The translations under genes were made by a program, and so were the position numbers. Below, in pieces: positions 37,818-46,657 of a stretch of 64,000 nucleotides of DNA. The first letter of the stretch is position 1; each line of letters starts with the position of its first letter. Below the pieces are notes generated by a model. The model was not told the origin of the DNA. It saw only the letters and a program-made list of their open reading frames with translations, and ran no database searches. Origin of the DNA: Azospirillum picis (lineage in GTDB: Bacteria; Pseudomonadota; Alphaproteobacteria; Azospirillales; Azospirillaceae); NCBI RefSeq assembly GCF_017876115.1, contig NZ_JAGINO010000006.1:186001-250000 (forward strand), read 5' to 3'.

Positions 37818-38492
37818 ATGACGAGAGCAAGCGGAATGGACGGACTGCGCCATGTCCTCTCCTTCACGGCCTTGAGTGGCGCCTTGCTGTTTCTCGCCAG
37901 CGGTCCGGCGACTGCCGGCGCTCCGGCCCGGCAGCCCCTGCCGGCGCCGCCCGGCGGCCGGCCCTTCCTGGAATACGACGAGAGCTTCAAGGCCTGGAAG
38001 CTCTACTGCCAGATCTGGCCGGCGACCCGGCAGGTCGAGTGCGAACTGTCGACCCGCGGGGTCAATGACCGGACGGCGCGTCTGGTCTGGCTGCGATCGA
38101 CCGAGCGCTGGCGCCAGGGGCTGCGCTTCCGTGTCGCCGCCGACTCGCTGGACCTCGACAAGCTGGTGCGCATCTGGGCGGCCCGCGCGGTGTTCAAGCC
38201 GGACGCCCCCTGCCGGCCCTATCGGCTGGAAACCAACACCTGCGCCGTCGAGGATCCCGATATCAACCGCCGCATGGTCGAGACGATAGCCCCGGCGCCC
38301 GAAGTGTCGATCGTCGGCCAGTCGCCGGCCGGCGAGAAGACGGAGGTACGCTACGCGCTGGCCGGCTTCCGCGAGGCGGTGGAGCGCAGCGACGCCCTGC
38401 GCGCGATGGCCGGCAGGCCATGGGCGACCAGCCGCGACGATGCCGGCCGCGATGATGCCGGCCGCGATGATGCCGGCCGCGGCGGCGATTGA
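37818..38492 (+). CDS. Secreted hypothetical protein with C-terminal DDAGR repeats
   Basis: A 224-residue protein. Residues 1-34 form a signal peptide (LLFLASGPATAGA). The mature part, EYDESFKAWKLYCQIWPATRQVECEL, with paired cysteines, loosely resembles IalB-type periplasmic proteins (FxxWxxxC...C). The last 20 residues are three DDAGR repeats coded by 15-bp tandem units. The gene lies 48 bp upstream of rnr on the same strand. Function unknown; the IalB resemblance is weak. Confidence 0.65.
   Translation: MTRASGMDGLRHVLSFTALSGALLFLASGPATAGAPARQPLPAPPGGRPFLEYDESFKAWKLYCQIWPATRQVECELSTRGVNDRTARLVWLRSTERWRQGLRFRVAADSLDLDKLVRIWAARAVFKPDAPCRPYRLETNTCAVEDPDINRRMVETIAPAPEVSIVGQSPAGEKTEVRYALAGFREAVERSDALRAMAGRPWATSRDDAGRDDAGRDDAGRGGD
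38431..38475. repeat. Three 15-bp tandem repeats
   Basis: GCCGCGACGATGCCG followed by two GCCGCGATGATGCCG units, in frame, encoding the DDAGR repeats at the C-terminus of the secreted protein. The number of units could vary by slippage without shifting the frame. Confidence 0.85.
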
Positions 38493-38540
38493 TCCCCATA
38501 TAGCCGTTTCCAAGACAAGAACCGACGGACTCCCCGCCCC

Positions 38541-40724
38541 GTGAGCCAAAGCCGCTTCCCCAGCAAGGACGAGGTCCTCTCCTTCATAAGGTCCAGCACG
38601 ACCCCGGTCGGCAAGCGCGAGATCGCCCGTGCCTTCAAGCTGTCGGGCTCCGCCGACCGCGAGGCGCTGAAGGACCTGCTGCGCGACCTGGAGGCCGACG
38701 GCGTGGTCGAGCGCGGGCGCAACAAGCGGATGGCGCCGCCGCAGGCGCTGCCGGAGGTTGCCGTCTTGCTGGTCACCGCCGTCGATGCCGACGGCGAGTT
38801 GTCAGCCCGGCCGCTCACCTGGACCGGCGAGGGAGAGCCGCCCCGCATCTTCGTGCTGCCTGAAGGCAACAAGGGGCGCAAACAGGATCACAAGCCTCAC
38901 GGCGACGGCCGGGCGCTTGGCGTCGGCGACACCCTGCTGGCCAGGCTGGCCCGCCTCAACGACCGCCTGTACCAGGCGCGGGTGATCCGCCGCATCGACG
39001 GCGAACGCGAGGGGCGCATCCTCGGCGTCTACCGGCCGAGCGCGGACGGCGGACGGATCGTTCCCACCGACCGCCGCCACAAGACCGAGTTCCTGGTGCT
39101 GCCGCCCAACCGCGGCGGGGCGGAGGCCGGCGACCTCGTCTTCGCCGACCTGCTGCCGGCCGGCCGCGCCGGACAACCGCAGGCCCGCGTCGTCGAGCGT
39201 CTCGGCTCCACCGAAGAACCGCGCGCCTTCAGCCTGATCGCCATCCATGCCCACGGGCTGCCCACCGCCTTCTCCCATGCCGCCCTGCGCGAGGCGGAAC
39301 TGGCGGCCGTGCCGGCGCTGATGCAGCGCGAGGATCTTCGGGCGTTGCCTTTGGTCACCATCGACGGCGCCGACGCCCGCGACTTCGACGACGCGGTGTG
39401 GGCCGAGGCGGATGCCGACCCCGCGAACGCCGGGGGCTGGCACCTGGTGGTCGCCATCGCCGACGTGTCCTACTACGTCCGCCCCGGCTCTGCGCTCGAC
39501 CAGGCTGCCTACGAGCGCGGCAATTCGGTGTATTTCCCGGACCGTGTCGTCCCGATGCTGCCGGAGGCGCTGTCGAACGGCCTGTGCTCGCTGCGGCCGG
39601 GCGAGGACCGCGCCTGCCTGGCCTTCCATCTGTGGATCGACCGCCGCGGCGTGCTGGTCCGGCACCGGCTGGTGCGCGGCCTCATGCGCTCGGTCGCCCG
39701 GCTGACCTACGAGCAGGTGCAGGACTGCCGTGACGGCCGGACGGACGAGGCGACCGCGCCATTGGCCGATCCGGTGATCGCCCCGCTCTACGGCGCGTAC
39801 GCCTGCCTCGCCGCCGCCCGCGCACGGCGCGGCACCCTGGAGCTCGACCTGCCGGAACGGCGCGTGCGCATCGACGAGCGCGGCCGGGTCGCGGAGATCG
39901 CCGCACGGGAACGCCACGACAGCCATCGCCTGATCGAGGAGTTCATGATCGCCGCCAACGTCGCGGCGGCGGAGGTTCTGGAGACGCGCACCATGCCCGG
40001 CCTCTACCGCGTCCACGACCGGCCGTCGATGGACAAGATGGAAGCGCTGCGCGGCTTCCTGGCGGAGATCGGCCACCCTCTGGCCAAGGGCACCGACCTG
40101 ACGCCGGAGCATTTCACCCGCATCCTGCGCAAGGTGGAAGGCACCTCGCAAGCGCCGCTGGTCAGCGAGGTGATCCTGCGCGCCCAGGCCCAGGCCGCCT
40201 ACAGCCCGGACAACATCGGCCATTTCGGACTGGCCCTGCACCGCTACGCCCACTTCACTTCGCCGATCCGCCGCTATGCCGACCTGATCGTCCACCGCGC
40301 GCTGATCCGCACGCTGGGCCTCGGCGTCGGCGGGCTCGACGACGAGGCGCTGGGCCGGCTGCCGGAGATCGGCGAGCACCTGTCCGACACCGAGCGCCGC
40401 GCCGCCGCGGCCGAGCGCGACGCCGTCGACCGCTACACCGCCGCCTTCCTCGCCGACCGGGTGGGAGAGCGCTTCAGCGGCCGCATTTCCGGGGTCAGCC
40501 GCTTCGGCCTGTTCGTCCGCCTGGACGAAAGCGGGGCCGACGGGCTGGTCCCGGCCAGCAGCCTGCCCGACGACCGTTACGACCATGACGAGGCGGCGCA
40601 TGCGCTGGTCGGGCAGCGGTCCGGGCGGGTCTTCCGCCTCAGCAACCCCGTCCGCGTGATCCTGGTCGAAGCCGACCCGCTCAGCGGCAGCACCCTCTTC
40701 CGCTTGGCCGAGTCGGCGGCCTGA
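38541..40724 (+). CDS. rnr: Ribonuclease R
   Basis: RNase R is a 3'-5' exoribonuclease that degrades structured RNA. The 727-residue protein starts at GTG 38541 with an RNase B-type winged helix (MSQSRFPSKDEVLSFIRSS). Cold-shock domains follow, and then the RNB catalytic domain with LVTIDGADARDFDDAVWAE (Mg-binding Asp cluster near residue 280), SNGLCSLRPGEDRACLAF and HFTSPIRRYADLIVHRAL. A C-terminal S1 domain runs from GERFSGRISGVSRFGLFVRL. A perfect palindrome follows the stop. Confidence 0.95.
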   Translation: MSQSRFPSKDEVLSFIRSSTTPVGKREIARAFKLSGSADREALKDLLRDLEADGVVERGRNKRMAPPQALPEVAVLLVTAVDADGELSARPLTWTGEGEPPRIFVLPEGNKGRKQDHKPHGDGRALGVGDTLLARLARLNDRLYQARVIRRIDGEREGRILGVYRPSADGGRIVPTDRRHKTEFLVLPPNRGGAEAGDLVFADLLPAGRAGQPQARVVERLGSTEEPRAFSLIAIHAHGLPTAFSHAALREAELAAVPALMQREDLRALPLVTIDGADARDFDDAVWAEADADPANAGGWHLVVAIADVSYYVRPGSALDQAAYERGNSVYFPDRVVPMLPEALSNGLCSLRPGEDRACLAFHLWIDRRGVLVRHRLVRGLMRSVARLTYEQVQDCRDGRTDEATAPLADPVIAPLYGAYACLAAARARRGTLELDLPERRVRIDERGRVAEIAARERHDSHRLIEEFMIAANVAAAEVLETRTMPGLYRVHDRPSMDKMEALRGFLAEIGHPLAKGTDLTPEHFTRILRKVEGTSQAPLVSEVILRAQAQAAYSPDNIGHFGLALHRYAHFTSPIRRYADLIVHRALIRTLGLGVGGLDDEALGRLPEIGEHLSDTERRAAAAERDAVDRYTAAFLADRVGERFSGRISGVSRFGLFVRLDESGADGLVPASSLPDDRYDHDEAAHALVGQRSGRVFRLSNPVRVILVEADPLSGSTLFRLAESAA

Positions 40725-40772
40725 GCCGCCCCGCACAGGCGTGGCCGATCGGCCACGCCTGTGCGGGGCGGC
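40725..40772. repeat. Perfect 48-bp palindrome immediately after rnr
   Basis: The bases 40725-40748 are the exact reverse complement of 40749-40772: 24-bp arms with no loop, centred on GGCCGATCGGCC, starting at the first base after the rnr stop. AAAAAG follows, so no U-tract would form on the plus strand. It could act as a U-less terminator, a transcript-end protector for rnr or a DNA cruciform. Confidence 0.9.
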
Positions 40773-41004
40773 AAAAAGCCTGCCGGTCCATGGCACGACT
40801 CCGGGGCACGGCGAACCCGGGAACGGCGATGCCACACCGGTGTGACGGCCCAGACACAGCTTCGTACAATCCTCATCGGAGAGGGCGCGCACACCAATTT
40901 TGTCCCGTCCGGCAACCAAACGAAGGTGCTATTTCTTATCCATCCGGGATCGGGAACGATCTCCACCGGTCCGGTTGCAGGAAAGGGAGGGCGTGGTCCG
41001 CCCC

Positions 41005-42678
41005 ATGGCAAAGTGCGATCTCAGCGCGCCGTTTCGCCCGTCGCCCGCTCGCAACCCGGCCCTTCCCGGTTGGGCACAGCGACTTCACCGGTCGTTCCGC
41101 AATTTGCCCCGCACCCTGGCCCGCCGCTCGGTCCACCAGCTTCCCGCAGCGGCTCTGCTCGCCATCGCCACCTCCGGCCTCGCCTTCGCCGGACCGTCTC
41201 GCGCGCTGACAGCCACCCCGGCCCCCGACCCCGTCAGCGAACAGGTCTTCGCCGTCGGCTTCGGCAAGATCGCCGAGGTGTACCTTGATCCGGTGGACTT
41301 CGACCGCCTGGGCATGGATGGGCTGAAGGGACTGGCCGGCATCGATTCCGCCGTCACCGTCGAGCGGGCGAGCACCACCGTACGCCTGTACGTCTCCGGT
41401 GCGCTGGCCGCGGAGTACGGCATCGCCGGACCGACCGATGCCGGCGGCTGGGCGGCACTGACCACGCGCGTCATCGACCGCGCCCGCCTCTACTCGCCGG
41501 CCCTCGCCAAGGCGACGCCGGAGCGCCTCTATCAGGTGGTGTTCGACGGCGTCACCGCCGACCTTGACGGCTACTCCCGCTACACCGGCGTCCAGCGCGC
41601 CACCAACGAACGCGCGCAGCGCGAAGGCTACGGCGGAATCGGCATCACGCTGGACATCGTCAACGGCCGCACCCTCGTGCATGAGGTGATGCCGCACAGC
41701 CCGGCCGACCGCGCCGGCCTCGCGGAGGGCGACCAGCTCCTGGCGATCGACGGCGAGCTGACCGGCCGCGTCAGCAATGCCGACCTGCGCGAACGCCTGC
41801 GCGGCCCGACCGGAACCCTCATCACCCTGACCACCGCACGGGACGGCGGCGCACCGCGCAAACTGCTGCTGCGGCGCGAGCGCGTGGTTCCCAACACGGT
41901 CACCTATTCGCTTTCCGGCGACGTCGGCATCGTGAAGCTGGACCGCTTCAACGCCACGACCGCTTCGGGCCTGCGCGGCGCGGTCGTCGCCATGCGCCAG
42001 TCGGCCGGCACCGCCCTGCACGGCATGGTGCTGGATCTGCGCGGCAATCCCGGCGGGCTGCTCGATCAGGCTGTGGCGGTCGCCGACCTGTTCATCCGGC
42101 GCGGTCGCATCATCTCCACCGAGGGGCGGAACCCGGAGAGCCGCCAGCGCTTCGACGCCAATCCCGACGACGTCCTCGAAGGGCTGCCGCTGGTGGTGTT
42201 GGTCGACGGCCGCTCCGCCTCCTCCGCGGAGGTGGTGGCATCGGCCCTGCAGGATTCCGGTCGGGCGGTGGTGGTCGGGGCCTCCAGCTATGGCAAGGGC
42301 AGCGTCCAGACCGTCACGCGTCTGCCCAACGACGGCGAGCTGTTCCTGACCTGGAGCCGCATCTACACGCCCGCCGGCTACACGCTGCACCGCCAGGGCG
42401 TGCAGCCGACCGTCTGCACCAGCCGCGCCGGCCAGACCGATCCGGAGGCCCTGCTCTCCGACTTGCGCGAGGGCCGCTTGCGGCCGGCGCAGATCGCGAG
42501 CTGGCGCTCGAAGGCGGCCGACGACGAGACGGCGCTGAACAGCCTGCGTGAGACCTGCCCCTGGAAGGAACATGAGCCGGAGCTGGACCTGAAGGTCGCG
42601 AAGCGGCTTTTGGCCGAGCCGGGGCTGTACCAGCGGGCGGTCGCCATGGCCGTGGTCAACACGGTCGCGGAACGCTGA
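41005..42678 (+). CDS. S41-family C-terminal processing protease (CtpA-like)
   Basis: A 557-residue periplasmic serine protease. An N-terminal basic segment and hydrophobic stretch (LPAAALLAIATSGLAFAGPSRA, about residues 45-66) form an export signal. A PDZ domain (GYGGIGITLDIVNGRTLVHEVMPHSPADRAGLAEGDQLL) precedes the catalytic core, which has the nucleophile Ser in DGRSASSAEVVASALQD and the Lys in SSYGKGSVQT. The length and C-terminal 90 residues exceed classical CtpA. ATG 41005 is used; GTG 40993 is too close to the GGGAGG. Confidence 0.88.
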   Translation: MAKCDLSAPFRPSPARNPALPGWAQRLHRSFRNLPRTLARRSVHQLPAAALLAIATSGLAFAGPSRALTATPAPDPVSEQVFAVGFGKIAEVYLDPVDFDRLGMDGLKGLAGIDSAVTVERASTTVRLYVSGALAAEYGIAGPTDAGGWAALTTRVIDRARLYSPALAKATPERLYQVVFDGVTADLDGYSRYTGVQRATNERAQREGYGGIGITLDIVNGRTLVHEVMPHSPADRAGLAEGDQLLAIDGELTGRVSNADLRERLRGPTGTLITLTTARDGGAPRKLLLRRERVVPNTVTYSLSGDVGIVKLDRFNATTASGLRGAVVAMRQSAGTALHGMVLDLRGNPGGLLDQAVAVADLFIRRGRIISTEGRNPESRQRFDANPDDVLEGLPLVVLVDGRSASSAEVVASALQDSGRAVVVGASSYGKGSVQTVTRLPNDGELFLTWSRIYTPAGYTLHRQGVQPTVCTSRAGQTDPEALLSDLREGRLRPAQIASWRSKAADDETALNSLRETCPWKEHEPELDLKVAKRLLAEPGLYQRAVAMAVVNTVAER

Positions 42679-42867
42679 CGGGCATGTTCCACCGTTGCCC
42701 CGAGGCACGCGTCCGGGCGCCGGACGACCGCCTGGGGCAATGGTGGGGCGCCTGTTGCGACGGCAGCCCATAGGGCTTGACATCGCGGCGCCAGTCAGTA
42801 TCTTCCGCCGCTACGACGCCGCCCCGCCGGGCCGGCGGGGCACGGATTTTTTGTCGGGATCGAGATC

Positions 42868-43035
42868 ATGGCCAAGCAGAACACCGTCCTCATCAAGCTG
42901 GTGAGCACGGCAGACACCGGTTTCTTCTACGTCAAGAAGAAGAACCCGAAGAAGACCACCGAGAAGCTGTCGTTCCGCAAGTACGACCCGGTGGCGCGCA
43001 AGCACGTCGAGTTCAAGGAAGCCAAGATCAAGTAA
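42868..43035 (+). CDS. rpmG: 50S ribosomal protein L33
   Basis: A 55-residue ribosomal protein: [54 protein letters not shown]. The four zinc-binding cysteines of the C+ type are all missing, so this is the zinc-free form. A terminator follows 35 bp after the stop. Confidence 0.97.
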   Translation: MAKQNTVLIKLVSTADTGFFYVKKKNPKKTTEKLSFRKYDPVARKHVEFKEAKIK

Positions 43036-43070
43036 GGCTTGCCCGACAGTTCGTCGCGCTTCTGAAGAAC

Positions 43071-43100
43071 AAGGCCGCCTTCCGGGCGGCCTTTTCGTTT
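43071..43100 (+). terminator. Rho-independent terminator of rpmG
   Basis: AAGGCCGCC and GGCGGCCTT close over TTCCG and are followed by TTCGTTTT. Confidence 0.9.
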
Positions 43101-43287
43101 TCGCGACCGGCAGGCGCCCGCGATCCGTCCACACGGGATCTTGCAACGGACGGACCGGGACTGCCGCGGCAATCGGTCGCTCCCGCACAATTGCGGTCAC
43201 TCCAACACCACGGATGCGTGCATTCCAATCGCTGCCGGCCGGGCGGACAATCTCCGATGGTTCACCGCCTTACCGGAGGGAACGCCC

Positions 43288-44691
43288 GTGCCTGACACGC
43301 ATCCCATCCCCCTCGCCGGCCCGTCAGACGGCTCCCTGTCCAACGCCGAGCGCCGGCTGACCCTCGCCACACGCTTCCAGAAGACGCGCGCGCGCACGGC
43401 GGAACTGGTCGCCCCATTGTCGGCCGAAGACCTGATGGTGCAGACCACGCCCGACGGCGCACCGCCGAAATGGCACCTCGCCCACACAAGCTGGCTGTTC
43501 GAGGCGGCGCTCCTCATCCCCTTCAACCCCGCCTATCGCCCGTGCGATCCGGTGTTCCTCGACCTGTTCAGCGGGCGCGTCGACCACAGGACGCCGCTGG
43601 GCCGCCTGCTGTCGCGCCCGACGACCGCCGAGATCATGCGCTACCGCGACCAGATCAATGCCGCGGTGCTGCATCTGATCGACCAGATGGACGAGCGGTT
43701 GTGGGATGCGGTGGAACCGGTCCTGGCAATGGCCATCGCCCATGAGCGCCGCCATCAGGAGCGCATGCTTCTGCACATCAAGCATGCCCTGTGGTCCAAT
43801 CCGCTTCGTCCCGCCTATGAACCGGCACCCGACCAGCCGCCCCCCGGCGCGCCGCCGGACGAATGGATCGACCGGGACGGCGGGCTCGTGGAGATCGGAC
43901 GGCCGCTTCCTCTGCCCGGCTTCGACCACGAGGGGCCACGCCACCGCGTCTGGGTCGATCCGTTCCGGCTCGCCGCCCGGCCGGTGACCTGCGCCGAGTA
44001 TCTCGCCTTCATCGACGCAGGCGGATATGGCGACCGCGATCTCTGGATGACCGACGGCTGGGCCATGGCGCGGGCCGAAGGCTGGAGCGCCCCGCTCTAC
44101 TGGGAGCGCAGCGGCGATCCGGCCGACGGCGCCGGCGGCTGGCGGATCTTCACTCTCTACGGCGTGCGTCCGCTGGATCCCGACGAGCCGGTCTGCCATG
44201 TGAGCTGGTACGAGGCCGACGCCTATGCCCGCTGGGCCGGCAAGCGCCTCCCGACGGAGGCCGAATGGGAAACCGTGGCCGCCGGCCCGAGCCATGGTGG
44301 CCTCGGCGACCAGTCGGATGGGCTGTCGGGTGGCCAGTCGGGTGGCCATGCGGGCACCCATTCCGGCGATCATCTGGGCAATCTGCTGGGCACCGGCTGG
44401 CGCCACCCGCGTCCCAGTGCCTGTCATGGCTCCGGTCCCTGGCAGATGTGCGGGGACGTGTGGGAATGGACGTGCGACGCCTTCACCCTCTATCCCGGCT
44501 ATCGCCGGCCCGATGGCCCGGACGAGGCGGTCCGGGGCCGGCTGGCCGTCAACCGCATGGTGCTGCGCGGCGGAAGCTGCCTCACGCCCTTCGACCATGC
44601 CGGTCCCTGGACGCGCCATGGCCTCCGGCCGGGAACCCGCCAATCCGTGACGGGAATAAGGCTGGCGGAGGACCGCCGGGCGGCGGCCTGA
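43288..44691 (+). CDS. egtB: Ergothioneine biosynthesis protein EgtB-like
   Basis: EgtB is a non-heme iron enzyme that joins hercynine to a thiol via a sulfoxide. The 467-residue protein has an N-terminal DinB-type bundle with iron-binding histidines in PPKWHLAHTSWLFE (H63/H66) and AIAHERRHQERML (H152/H156). A C-terminal formylglycine-generating-enzyme-type domain follows (GRPLPLPGFDHEGPRHRV, VSWYEADAYARWAGKRLPTEAEWE, MCGDVWEWTCDAF, VLRGGSCLTP). A Gly/His/Ser-rich insertion sits near residues 335-370. GTG 43288 follows GGAGGG at seven bases. The hercynine-forming egtD is not adjacent, so a SenA-type (selenoneine) role cannot be excluded. Confidence 0.85.
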   Translation: MPDTHPIPLAGPSDGSLSNAERRLTLATRFQKTRARTAELVAPLSAEDLMVQTTPDGAPPKWHLAHTSWLFEAALLIPFNPAYRPCDPVFLDLFSGRVDHRTPLGRLLSRPTTAEIMRYRDQINAAVLHLIDQMDERLWDAVEPVLAMAIAHERRHQERMLLHIKHALWSNPLRPAYEPAPDQPPPGAPPDEWIDRDGGLVEIGRPLPLPGFDHEGPRHRVWVDPFRLAARPVTCAEYLAFIDAGGYGDRDLWMTDGWAMARAEGWSAPLYWERSGDPADGAGGWRIFTLYGVRPLDPDEPVCHVSWYEADAYARWAGKRLPTEAEWETVAAGPSHGGLGDQSDGLSGGQSGGHAGTHSGDHLGNLLGTGWRHPRPSACHGSGPWQMCGDVWEWTCDAFTLYPGYRRPDGPDEAVRGRLAVNRMVLRGGSCLTPFDHAGPWTRHGLRPGTRQSVTGIRLAEDRRAAA

Positions 44692-44712
44692 GCCGCACGC
44701 CCGGTTCCCTCG

Positions 44713-46038
44713 CTACACCACCGCCCTGTCGGCGATCAGTGCACGGGCCTGGCCCTGGGTAACGATGCCGCGATCGTTCAGGCGCGCGAACAGGGCGGCC
44801 GCCAGTTCGGCCTGCGCCTGTGCCTGGGCCTGCGGACCGAGGCGCGGCTTGTGCGTCAGGCCGAAGGCGGCGGCAAGCTGATCGAAGGGGGCGCCCGCCA
44901 GCGCCGGGTCGAGCGCCGCCGCCAGGGCACCGAGGTCGAGCGACGGTGGCAGGACCGGGTCGGCGATGCCGGCATGGGCCACCGACTGCGCCAGTACCGT
45001 CAAGGCCGCATCGACGCCGACCCCGACCGCGATGCAATGGTGGAGCGCGTCCTGGATGGCTGGCCAGACCTGTCCGAAGGGGCGCTCGCCCGCTACCATG
45101 GCGGTGCCGATGCCATGCCGCTCCACCGCCTCCGCCGGAACCGGATCCACCGGATCTATCAGCAGCGAGAGCGAGACGGTGGGAAAGATGCGCGTACCGA
45201 CGAGGCGCACGGTGCCGACGGCGATCACCGGCCCGACGTCCGGCTCCGGCCCGGCGGTCGCCACCCACAGCGCCACGAAGGGCAAGGCCGCCAGCGGCTC
45301 GTCGTCACCCAGCGGCCCCGGGGCCTGGGAGGGCCGGAGGCTGAGCGTGCGCCTGCCGCTGAGCGCCGCGGCATGGGCCGAACCGCGGGCGGGAAAAGAC
45401 AACACCACGCCGGCATTGAGGCCGAGATCGGCGACTCGTGCCGACAACTCCCCCTCCTCCGTTCGTCGAAGCACCGCACTGACCGGCGCCCCTCCCCCCC
45501 GTGCGCGTTCGATGGCCCGCGCCAGATCCTCGCGCAGCAGGGATTTCCCGATGTCGGCTCCCTGTTCCAGTCCAAGCAGGCGGGATGCGCCGGTGTTCAA
45601 CCGCTCCACCCGCCCCTGCTCGTCGAGGACCAGCAGTGGATCGTCGGCAAGGGCCAGCGCCGCCTGCACCGCCCGCTCCCAGCGTCCGCCCGCGGGCAGG
45701 CCCGCCACAGAGGCGCCGTCGCCGCGGAGCAGCGCGCCGGCCACATCCGCCAGCCGTGCGATCTCGCCGCCGCGCCCGCTTGACCACGGTTCGAGGTCGA
45801 CCCGGCCGCGGGTGCCAGACAGGCGATCGGACAGGCGGGTGAGATCCCGAAAATGGCGGGCCAGCTTGGAGAAGACGTACCACAGCGCCAGCAATCCGAC
45901 TCCGCCGATCGCCAGCCCGCGCACGAGGGCGGTGCGGTCGTCGGCCGCGATCTGCGTGATCTCCACGGCGAGAAACACCAGCGCGGCCGCCGCCACCGCC
46001 AATCCCAGCAACACCACGCGCCACGCGCCGCCCTTCAT
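44713..46038 (-). CDS. Membrane HAMP/PAS protein with degenerate DnaQ-type exonuclease domain
   Basis: A 441-residue protein. Two membrane helices (about 7-28 and 38-58) are followed by a HAMP-like linker (FSKLARHFRDLTRLSDRLSG), a PAS domain (ALADDPLLVLDEQGRVERLNTGASRLLGL) and a C-terminal region aligned with DEDDh exonucleases. The catalytic DxE of the first exonuclease motif is replaced (FVALWVATAGPEPD) and the C-terminal His-Asp motif is lost (RLGPQAQAQAQAE), so nuclease activity is not expected. ATG 46038 has GGGAGG at seven bases. Perhaps a sensor or scaffold; no kinase domain. Confidence 0.7.
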   Translation of the reverse strand: MKGGAWRVVLLGLAVAAAALVFLAVEITQIAADDRTALVRGLAIGGVGLLALWYVFSKLARHFRDLTRLSDRLSGTRGRVDLEPWSSGRGGEIARLADVAGALLRGDGASVAGLPAGGRWERAVQAALALADDPLLVLDEQGRVERLNTGASRLLGLEQGADIGKSLLREDLARAIERARGGGAPVSAVLRRTEEGELSARVADLGLNAGVVLSFPARGSAHAAALSGRRTLSLRPSQAPGPLGDDEPLAALPFVALWVATAGPEPDVGPVIAVGTVRLVGTRIFPTVSLSLLIDPVDPVPAEAVERHGIGTAMVAGERPFGQVWPAIQDALHHCIAVGVGVDAALTVLAQSVAHAGIADPVLPPSLDLGALAAALDPALAGAPFDQLAAAFGLTHKPRLGPQAQAQAQAELAAALFARLNDRGIVTQGQARALIADRAVV

Positions 46039-46657
46039 CGGGACGCCTCCCTGCGATAAGACCCCAACTCTATAGATCGCCATGCCGACGGTGAAGGCAC
46101 GCGCGCGGTCAATGTGGCGGTGCGGCCGCGGCAGCCACTTCGGCCATCGGTTCGCCACACGCGCGTCGCCCCCCGGCCGCAGCTTGCGGTCAGCAAGCCA
46201 CGATCGCGCCTGCTGGCTGCAACCACAATCCTGGCCGGCCGGAAAACGGCCGCCGGAAAGACCTGGAGAGACGCCTCACGGCGGAGACCTGCTTTTGTTA
46301 CAGCGGAAAGACGCGGAGCCTTCCGGGGAAAGCCCCTCAACAACCCGTTAATTCCGCTCCGCCGGCTCAATTCCCCGGTTCTTTGGCACGGTTTTGTCTT
46401 CAGTCTTTTGGCTGTATCGGGCATCCGGCAAGTCGAAACCGGCCCCCGCCATCCCATTCACGAGGGTAAGGCGCAAAACTCTTCCCGCGGCAGGGTCGGA
46501 TCCGTACCTTTGCATAAAATATCAGGTAACTCCCGACTATCCGTCTGCTGCCGCTCTGTTGCATTTCCAAGTTTGCCCGACGGTTGGATGATGCTAAGAG
46601 TTGGGTGACCATCCTCACCTTTCCTTTCCGCATATCCATTTGTTTGGGAGGCCAGCA
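46039..46657. other. Long non-coding region before the Tad-domain gene
   Basis: About 620 bp without a supported gene. It holds two similar GGAAAGAC-N2-GGAG motifs at about 46254 and 46303, an AT-rich part (46490-46640), and small inverted segments. An open frame at 46114-46608 has no protein-like character. It probably carries the promoter and a long leader of the gene at 46658. Confidence 0.35.

Noticed and set aside
38802-40919. 705-codon frame antisense to rnr
   Set aside because: Composition is typical of a shadow frame and rnr is unmistakable.
46254-46345. Segment GGAAAGACGCGGAGCC resembling part of a cyclic-di-GMP (GEMM) riboswitch
   Set aside because: The invariant GACGCAAAGCC is changed and no matching P1/P2 stems or tetraloop-receptor were found.
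46383-46400. TTGGCACGG-like half of a sigma-54 promoter
   Set aside because: The -12 element (TTGCA) is not at the required spacing.
46114-46608. 164-codon frame in the gap before the Tad-domain gene
   Set aside because: Arg/Pro/Ser-rich, no ribosome-binding site, no domain; probably chance.
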